Part shown: one piece after another, positions 57,603 to 64,000 of the stretch
Layout of the letters: every line of letters starts with the position of its first letter
Numbering within the stretch: position 1 is the stretch's first letter
From: Pegoplata infirma
Lineage: Eukaryota; Arthropoda; Insecta; Diptera; Anthomyiidae
Reading direction: 5' to 3'
Length of the DNA: 64,000 nucleotides
Assembly (NCBI GenBank): GCA_963921195.1
Contig: OY992539.1
Span: 96,604,964-96,668,963 of the forward strand
Position numbers and translations under genes: made by a program
The notes under the pieces: model-generated
What the model was told of the DNA's origin: nothing
Seen by the model: only the letters and a program-made list of their open reading frames with translations
The model's database searches: none

Positions 57603-57808
57603 GGTGAATCAAGCCGACCGGCTCAAATCAAATTGATCGGCGCGCCGCCGCCGATCAATTTTTAACTTTTTTTCGCGCCGCCGCCGTTTAAAAAACAGAT
57701 TTTACAACAAAATTAGAACAAAAAAAATCAGCCGACACTGAGCCGCCGCCGAGCAAATTTGGTCGAGCCGCCGCCGCCGAAAATTTTGGGTCGGCTTGAT
57801 TGACTGAA
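57603..57808 (+). mobile_element. hAT-type MITE, GCCGCC words
   Basis: GTGAATCAAGCCGACC and GGTCGGCTTGATTGAC ends, 8-bp duplication AGGGGACC (57595-57602, 57809-57816). GCCGCCGCCG words flank a small AT-rich centre. At 206 bp it is the GC-richest feature of the window. Confidence 0.85.
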
Positions 57809-59353
57809 GGGGACCCGACCCCTTTAGATTTATTTTTGGATATGATGTAGTACGTATAAAATGCAACTTGTGCACAAATTTTATTCTAAGTTGGTGTTGA
57901 GTAATCAGTTTTTCAAAATGGCGGTTTTTTCAAAAAAATTAAGAAATTGAAATATTCAATTAATTTTGCCCAGTAAAAAATATCGATATCTTAAAAAAGT
58001 TGGACAACATTTTGTTGGTATTTAAATGAAGTTTTAAAAAAAAAATATGAAAAAATTATTCGAAGTAATTTTCAAGTATTTTTTAACGTTTAAAAATTAA
58101 AATCGACTTTTTGAAAAAGTCCGAAACCTTAGATTTTTTTAACTCTAAAATACCTACTTTAAATTACGACACTTTTAAGCCATAATTAGAGCATTTTTGG
58201 CATTTATTTTAAATGTGTTAGTAAAATACAGTATGAAAAATACTTGTCATCTTATTATATATGAACTTGAAGAATAAAAAAATGTAATTACAATAGAAAA
58301 TTTCAATAAATTTCAAAAATCGGACTGTTATTTCTTAATAACCCAGGATCATTTTTTAAGAACCGATTCTGGCAACACTTGTTCTAGAACAGGTTCTTCG
58401 GTAATTATACACTATTACACTTTAATTATTCAGAACAAGTTAAGTGAAAATTATTGTAAAGCTTGTTCTCGGCAATCAAAGTTTCATAACATTTTGGTTC
58501 TCAGGAATTGAAAAAAAAAAAAATATGTGTCAAAAAAATTAAAAAATAAATATAATTTGTTTTTTGCAATGTTGGCAATCGATACCTTTTCAATACCGTT
58601 ATCCGTTTCAAAACCCTTTAAATTGAATACCGGTACCAATACCAAAACTCAGTTTTGTTATCGGATACCGGTATCCAAAAACCTTTTCCTTCGGTATCGG
58701 TACGTACCGGTATTGAAACGGTTTTCTTAAAAACCCATTTTTTTTACAAAAAAAAAATGATTTTCTTCAGATTTTCTCATTGTACAACAACTATTAATTC
58801 TCATAAATAATTAATATGGACTCAAACCGAACTAAATAAAAATTCAGTTAAAAAAAAAAAAATTAATAGAAAATTTGTAATTTTTGTGGTTTTTGTGAAT
58901 GAAAAATCGTACTCCAAATGCCTCCCCAAAGTCTCATAAAAATAAAAAAAATCTTTGAGCACCCACATCGTGGATTAAGTAAAAATTTCCAAAAAAAAGT
59001 CATACTTCAACCGCTATGCGGGACCAGAAGAAAATTATTGATTTTTACGATTTTTTTTGGATTTATTTAGACTCTCAATAGAAACTTTCTGAACCCCATA
59101 GTATATTTTAGTTTTTTGGAGATTTTTATTTAATCCGCGATGTGGTGCCCAAGGATTTTTTTTTTGACATTTATAGGACTTCGTGGTTCAAAGATTGTTA
59201 GCAAAACCGTGAATTTCAAATTGGTTTTAACTTTAGTTCACGTGTTGAAAACCCCGTTAAACCAGCTTTAAAAACGTTGAAGAGTCAGAAAAATATTTTA
59301 CAAAGTATTTTTGTCACTCACAAATATTTTTACAGTTAAACAAAAAAAACCTA

Positions 59354-59763
59354 CACTCGAAAAAAATTTTACACTCAAAAAAATGTTTTTTTTTTCAAAA
59401 AATTACTGAAAAAAAGTTTTTTAATCAAAATAAAATATATATGGTTTTGAATTGAGAAAAGTGTGAAAGAAAAATTTTAATTTTTCTAAAAATTTAGACA
59501 TCCTGGTTTGTTTCTTACTAGTTTCATATTATCCAGTTATAATAATCTTCAGAAAAACTTTTAATGTCAAATTTATTTAGTTAATAGTCAATAAAACTCT
59601 ATATGTGAAAATTATTTACAGATCGCAGCCGACAAGAATTGAACTCATCATCATCTGTAATACTTTGCTATTAATTGCTTGTAACGTACAATCACTCTAG
59701 ACCGATACGCCAAGTAGGCTGTTAAGCAAGTATCAACTAAATCTGATTTTTTCAATTCGAGTG
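59354..59763 (+). mobile_element. TA-flanked element P
   Basis: Begins CACTCGAAAAAAATTTT, ends TTTTTTCAATTCGAGTG, TA on both sides (59352-59353, 59764-59765). Contains a second CACTCAAAAAAATG start at 59372 and a tRNA-like module on the minus strand. Confidence 0.65.
59630..59720 (-). ncRNA. tRNA-like module in element P
   Basis: Minus strand: TTGGCGTATCGGTCTAGAGTG (59693-59713) is A-box-like and GAGTTCAATTCTTG (59633-59646) fits the B box GWTCRANNC. Their distance of about 65-70 nt would suit a tRNA with a long variable arm. Stems are incomplete, so this is a derived or decayed copy. Confidence 0.4.
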
Positions 59764-60529
59764 TAGTTAAAACAACAGCAACTTGACTTGATAACACCCA
59801 AAAATGTTGCTTCTTTAAAATATCATTTTTTTTTTTTTTTAACTTTTATTTCTTGAATCAAATAAAAAAATTCTTTAAAATTATTACACAAATGTAAAAT
59901 AAAAACATTAAAGAATTTATACTTGAAAACTATTATCATATACTTTAATATTAATATACTATAATAGAATTAAATAAGTATATATTAGTTTTAAGGAAGA
60001 CATTCTTGTTTATATACACACAGAGATTTGTTTCGAAGGTTGAGAGAAATACCAATTGCATCTTTTAATTCTCAACTAGTATAAAGTTGAATAGGTTTAA
60101 ATATTTTAGTTTGGACACCAACGATTGGCGATTGTCATTCAAACTCTCTATGCAACTTGAAGTGTAGATTTTTTAATTTTTTTGTTAAAAGACTGATAAA
60201 GTTTTTTTAAAACACATAAATGACAAAATATTAATAGCATTAAAAATTAAAATAAAAAAAGATTTTTCCTTTGGAGCTAAAATATTCCCATTTTTTCGTA
60301 ATTTTAAGAAATTTCTCTTTAATTTTAATATGCCTTTAAACTTAAATGAAGTACATGGTATACTTAATTTTATTAAATAAATGCACAATTTTCACACTAA
60401 ATTTAAAGAAAGATGTTTTATAACAATAAGGAAATTTTTCTTTGGAGCCAAATTATGTGCAGTTTTTCTTTAATTTTAATAAAATTTCTTTAATTTTAAG
60501 AGACTTGTTCTTCAGTGTACTATTAAACA

Positions 60530-60640
60530 AATGAAACATTTTTATGTCAGAATAACTTCAAAGTCCTGCACTTTGATCAAGGGTATAAGAAAATTGCAGT
60601 TTTCTCGGCCCCAGTAAGTTCCCCGCCGAACCCCTAAAAA
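60530..60640 (-). repeat. R1 relic
   Basis: AACAAATGAAACATTTTTATG, TCAAAGTCCTGCACTTTG and TTCTCGGCCCC match 31735-31815. Confidence 0.5.
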
Positions 60641-60985
60641 AACGCTATTTTAATTTTTTTCACATTTTTAAGGGCATTTTATCAAAAATGCTAAAAATAA
60701 ATACGTAAATACGTGTTTAGTATTAAAATAAAAAAAAAAATATTTTTTTTTAAGCTTTTATGCCTTTTTAAATATTTTTAGCATATTTTTTTTCGATAAT
60801 ACCGGTACGTACCGGTATCGACGTTTCGGTATCGGTAATACCGTAACCCATTCAACTCAAATACCGTAACCGAAATAAATAAAAAAACGATACCAATACC
60901 GATATCGATACCGTTATTCGTTTCGATTGCCAACCTTGGTTTTTTGTTAACAAAAAAAAAACACGAAATTCTATTAAAATATCAG

Positions 60986-61218
60986 GATATAATCGTGAAA
61001 ATTGTGGATACAAAGGTAAGTAAATTAAATTTTGATTGTCTGGGTCGAGTCAAATACTAATAACATAATGTTTTTCATTTTTGTTGGCAGAAAATCCATG
61101 TTCTGGTATATCATTATTGCATGGCCCAAAATGCAATTTTGGAGGACACAAAGGATGTAGTTGTGCTAAAAGATGTGAATATTCCATGTCATATAAGAAT
61201 ATCTTTATCTTTGTGTAA
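60986..61218 (+). CDS. Putative two-exon fragment of a cysteine-rich peptide
   Basis: Exon 1 is open from at least 60988 to 61015. A 75-nt intron runs from donor AAAG|GTAAGT (61016) to acceptor TTTTTGTTGGCAG (61090), and exon 2 ends at TAA 61216-61218. The phase-1 join gives about 51 residues with six cysteines spaced C-x6-C-x10-C-x7-C-x-C-x3-C, one before and five after the junction, starting NCGYK|ENPC. This would be a secreted-type, disulfide-bonded fold if real. No start codon or signal peptide is seen; upstream, after only about 40 AT-rich bases, lies the hAT insertion. I do not recognise the family. It sits in the middle of TIR element Q, so it may be captured cargo; or Q may be a misread gene region. 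The minus-strand frame 61050-61346 is its shadow. Confidence 0.4.
61016..61090 (+). other. Predicted 75-nt intron
   Basis: GTAAGTAAAT donor, AT-rich body, T-rich tract and GGCAG acceptor. The length is in the usual short-intron range of flies. Confidence 0.4.
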
Positions 61219-61885
61219 TAAATTAATACAATTTCAAATATTTCTTTAATTCTCATTTCTGTTCCAAATTTTACTTCTAGAATCGATTCCGAAGAACAAA
61301 TATATGTTTTAATTTGGCTTAAAAACATCTGTTGTTTCTGCGACAATCCCTATATAAAAAGAATCGGTGTTGAACAAGAATTAGAACAGGTTCTAGGGAA
61401 GTATAAGTTGTTCCCCAATCGGGTCTTTTCAACCGAAAATTTTGCTGGGAAAGTGGTCTACCTGGGGAAGTTGTAATAACTTGGCTGATTTTCAACCGAT
61501 TTTAGTTTTAACACCTTATTAGAGAGGCATTTTACTCCAAATCATAATTCTGTAACCACTTTAATTCAAACTTAACTAAAAATACAAAAAGAGAAAAAAG
61601 AAAAAAAAATCATATTTTCTCTGTAATCCGTTTTTAAAATTTCAAGGCCGATGCGGCACGCCTTACCCATGTCCGATCGTCCTAAGTTTTTGTGAGCCGT
61701 ATTTTTACACCTAAATGAATATAACCTTACACCTAAAGGGTAAGTTAGGGCCAATATCTACCAATTTTTTTTTTTTTTTGGAGCACCATATAAAATAAAT
61801 CAGAGTCATTAAAAAAGGTCTAATTGTAAAAATTTAGAAAAGTTGAATGAGTTGCGATCACATCTTGAATTATGGCGTAGTTTAG

Positions 61886-62136
61886 AGTACAATTGAAGGG
61901 GTTACTGCAAAAACTTGATAAGCAACATTTTATTTTTTGGTGTTTTTAGCTTTCTACTGAAGTTCCATTGAAATAATTTTGGCAGAAGTCTTGCTTAAAC
62001 CCTTTGAACAAGTATCTTGAGAATGAAGTTCTTCAAAAGTTCGATTTTCTACATTATTTCAAAAGATTTAAAGCAAAAACCACCATAAAATTAAATGTTG
62101 CTTATCGAGTTTTTACAATAAGCTCTTCAATTTAAG
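61886..62136. repeat. Small inverted repeat
   Basis: GGTTACTGCAAAAACTTGATAA at 61898 and TTATCGAGTTTTTACAATAA at 62104, with AATGTTGC on the inner side, form arms of about 40-50 bp around a non-coding loop. Confidence 0.5.
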
Positions 62137-62334
62137 AGTAACAAAAATGAAGGTTTCGGACTTTTTCAAAGTCGGTTTTATTTTTCAAAGGTTAGACCAT
62201 TTTTGGTTTTTATTGCTTTATTTATAATTTAAAAACAAAATAAATTACAGAATCATTTTTAAGTAATTTTTACTTAAGCAAAAGCATTTTTTTGACTTTA
62301 ATAAAATTTTAATTTTCTGCTAAAATGATCCAAT

Positions 62335-62520
62335 TTTTTAGATGAAACCAGCAGATTTTTTTGCTGAATTGACAAATTTTCTGCTGATTCGACCTAGATT
62401 ATTCAGACAGAAATTTAGCAAACCGAGCCTGCTAAAATCAGTAGATTTCTCAAATGGTTTAAAATGGTAGCATTTTTAGCAGATTTTTCTGCTGATTGGA
62501 CACAGTAGTTGTTTTTTAGG
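62335..62520 (+). repeat. Family D fragment
   Basis: ACCAGCAGATTTTTTTGCTGA, GATTCGACCTAGATTATTCA, AGCAAACCGAGCCTGCTAAAA and TTAGCAGATTTTTCTGCTG match 49905-50060 in order. Confidence 0.6.
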
Positions 62521-62639
62521 GCATGTCAAAACGCAAAGCAGTCTGATTTAACATTTCGTGAATTCCTCAAGAATATTGAAAATATCCAGAGTTCATCAAA
62601 TCAAAAAGTTGAATCAAGAGGTGCTTAAAATTTACATTT

Positions 62640-62775
62640 CATCCAAATTTATTGAAGATTGCGACGTATGTCGAGTTGGCATCATTTATTTATTAAGCTG
62701 TGCAGAATATATCGGTATACTTGAAAATGGTATGATTTTTTCATCACTCTGTGGTGCAGGTTATATTAAAGATTT
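62640..62775 (+). repeat. R3 relic
   Basis: TTATTGAAGATTGCGACGTAT, ATATCGGTATACTTGAAAATG and TCTGTGGTGCAGGTTATA align with 54445-54480, 54555-54575 and the R3 end. Confidence 0.45.
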
Positions 62776-62819
62776 TTTTTCAATACGAAGGAATAGGAAT
62801 TTGCATTGTGAATAGTGTA

Positions 62820-63892
62820 ATTTGTCATACTTAAATATGACAATTAATTGTTGTTGACATACACTTGACCAACTCAATTGGAAACAATTCGATTCTGACT
62901 ACCGAATTGTTAAGCAAGTGTAAAATATTGTTTGTTAATAAATGAACCTGTTTTAAATAAGAATGCCACAAATAAACTAACCGATTCTTTGAAATCGTTT
63001 AAACGTTAAATCTGTTCAACGGAAGTAATTGCGCCCACATACGTACAGTTATAAATTCCATATTATGCAGACCCACGTTTTTGAATAGCCGCTGAGAATA
63101 TGACTTCAATAAATGTACGGTATGAAAAAGAGCAAATGAACGCTCTGTGTGGATATGCATGAAAATAGCATATAAGTTAAAATAGTTTATTGACAGTTGA
63201 ACAAATTATAGCTTTCAATTTTCATTGAGATTTATGGCAGCAACAGCAGCAGCAAAACCACATACAGCAAAATGCAAAATGTGGCACACTTGTTGTTGTT
63301 TTGCTACAGCAATTGTTAGTTAGCTGGCCAATTTGCATATTATTGGCAAAGATTATTTGTCAAAAAACAAACAATACCAAACATTTTTGTTAAAATCATA
63401 CCAAAAAAAAACCCAAACAATAGGTACGTTAAGATTTATAGTTTTGTGGTGGTTGCCTTTTTTTAGATTTTTATTATTTGCAACATTTTGTTGCATGAAA
63501 TGCAAAACAATTAAAAAAAAAAAAAGGAAAATTGCCGCACCTGATATGAAAATTTCATGTAAAGTTTTGAAACAACATTGTAGTGACAGCAATAGAAAAT
63601 TTAATTTAATAGTTAAAACTTCTTGGAAGGATTGGTTGGTTTGTTTGTAGTTTGGTTGATTGGTCAACAAACAAAATTGTTGAAAGTTGGTGGTTTTATT
63701 CATTGAAAAGATAAACTTTTTAAAAAACTGTATGGTGTATTGATATATTAAATCAAAAATATTTGCCACCAGCAACATTTGTTATCAACAATTACCACCA
63801 TGCATGTGACACATGCACACACACTCATTAGATTATGTCTTTATTAAATTGGTGCGAAAATGTTTGATTTTAATTATTTTCATAAAATATGC
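62820..63892. other. Intergenic or intronic DNA, CAG-rich tract, no gene
   Basis: A GCAGCAACAGCAGCAGC tract (63237-63254) and a TTGTTGTTGTTTTGCTAC tract (63291-63308) form a weak inverted pair, followed by AATTTGCATATTATTGG. The long minus-strand frame (63353-63778) is low-complexity and shows no domain. This is one of the least repetitive stretches of the window. Confidence 0.4.
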
Positions 63893-63895
63893 ATA

Positions 63896-64000
63896 CCCAG
63901 TCAGAAAAATACAATCGCAAAAGCGCTGTGAAAGCGCTGTGGACGGTTCTACAAGCGTTCCATATACCATCTTCAAAGCGCTTTCAGATGATCCGAATGA
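63896..64000 (+). mobile_element. Left end of a CCCAG element, runs off window
   Basis: TA then CCCAGTCAGAAAAATAC, followed by AAAGCGCTGTGAAAGCGCTG and TTCAAAGCGCTTTC words. Same terminus and word type as 30477-31103. Confidence 0.6.

Larger units (their letters stand above)
58567..60938 (+). mobile_element. hAT-type element, TACCGGTA words, 2.4 kb
   Basis: CAATGTTGGCAATCGATACC and GATTGCCAACCTTG ends, exact 8-bp duplication GTTTTTTG (58559-58566, 60939-60946). GATACCGGTATC-like words fill 58580-58720 and 60790-60925. The core holds element P (59354-59763) and an R1 relic. No transposase frame. Confidence 0.85.
58342..61449 (+). mobile_element. TIR element Q, split by a hAT, with GAACAGGTTCT words
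   Basis: CCCAGGATCATTTTTTAAGAA and (reversed) CCCAGCAAAATTTTCGGTTG are imperfect inverted ends. GTTCTAGAACAGGTTCTT (58381) and GAACAGGTTCTAGGG (61385) are its words. Without the 2.4-kb hAT it is about 730 bp, and its middle is the exon cassette 60986-61218. Confidence 0.5.
57570..62335. mobile_element. Foldback FB7, split by Q and a GC-rich hAT
   Basis: Left end ATATGGGGCATTGCATG. CGACTTTTTGAAAAAGTCCG (58105) with AAACCTTAG pairs with AAGGTTTCGGACTTTTTC-AAAGTCGG at 62152-62178. Q lies between the arms. A small inner pair (AACTTGATAAGCAACATTT at 61914 and its complement near 62095) belongs to the right arm. The right end is not recognisable. Confidence 0.45.

Noticed and set aside
61050..61346. 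98-codon frame on the minus strand
   Set aside because: It overlaps the plus-strand splice cassette in antisense and has no features of its own.
63353..63778. Longest reading frame of the window (141 codons, minus)
   Set aside because: Low-complexity, rich in Phe, Asn and Lys as expected from AT-rich DNA, with no domain, signal or splice context. Overlaps an equally open plus-strand frame.

Overview
Eukaryotic DNA, very AT-rich, with no long open reading frame and no transposase, reverse transcriptase or host gene that I can recognise. Two exon-intron-exon cassettes with 74 and 75 nt GT-AG introns, (GACGGAC)n interspersed repeats, a Helitron with a CTAG end and many hAT-type miniature elements point to an insect, most likely a higher (brachyceran, perhaps calyptrate) fly. 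That assignment is inference. The longest reading frames are AT-rich chance frames or lie inside palindromic and tandem repeats.

The window is a stack of nested non-autonomous DNA elements. I see these classes. (1) TA-flanked elements ending CACT(C/G)AAAA or a close variant, whose bodies consist of one short word repeated in both orientations: families A, B, C, D, E, G, J and P and some singletons. (2) TA-flanked elements ending CCCAG(C/G/T): 18230, 30477, 63896. (3) CCCGAGTAAAA elements packed with TATATAATTATA words (family F). (4) hAT-type MITEs with 8-bp target duplications, each filled with its own word (CTCACG, ATCAGTAC, TTCGG, ACCAATACC, GCCGCC, TACCGGTA). (5) Long-armed foldbacks that start ATATG(G/A)G and end in the complement. 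(6) A Helitron, and two older dispersed repeats (R1, R3) that carry the GACGGAC tract.

Layout. 1-2570: an R1 copy split by a TIR element (which carries a second R1) and by a foldback. 2600-5900: foldback N with element A1. 6187-9560: a C element split by a hAT MITE and then by A2. 9953-11201: a hAT MITE and a J element. 12034-15032: two foldbacks, one holding a 341-bp palindrome. 15121-18934: J split by F, split by a Helitron, which holds another F. 20171-25200: repeat K holding two adjoining palindromes of about 2.1 kb. 26319-28541: GCCATATGGC foldback, J3 and a GATTAA-word element. 28690-33955: J split by E, split by a 3.8-kb hAT. 35297-44424: a foldback split by C split by B, then a 2.7-kb palindrome. 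45698-50564: C2 and the composite D. 50756-52313: a tandem F pair. 53043-55404: R3 split by G, then a foldback relic. 57570-62335: a foldback holding a GC-rich hAT and element Q, which is split by a hAT that carries P. The stretches 11204-12030, 18937-19860, 25205-26315, 35800-36630, 44640-45590 and 62820-63890 look like ordinary intergenic or intronic DNA.

Three things stand out. The word-array design recurs across unrelated superfamilies. Several insertion histories can be proven from empty sites or restored duplications inside the window. Some elements carry cargo: two gene-like splice cassettes (28945-29197 and 60986-61218, the second encoding six cysteines) and two tRNA-like modules. All calls were made by eye. 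Boundaries with a target duplication are exact; those of degraded copies are good to about 10-30 bases.
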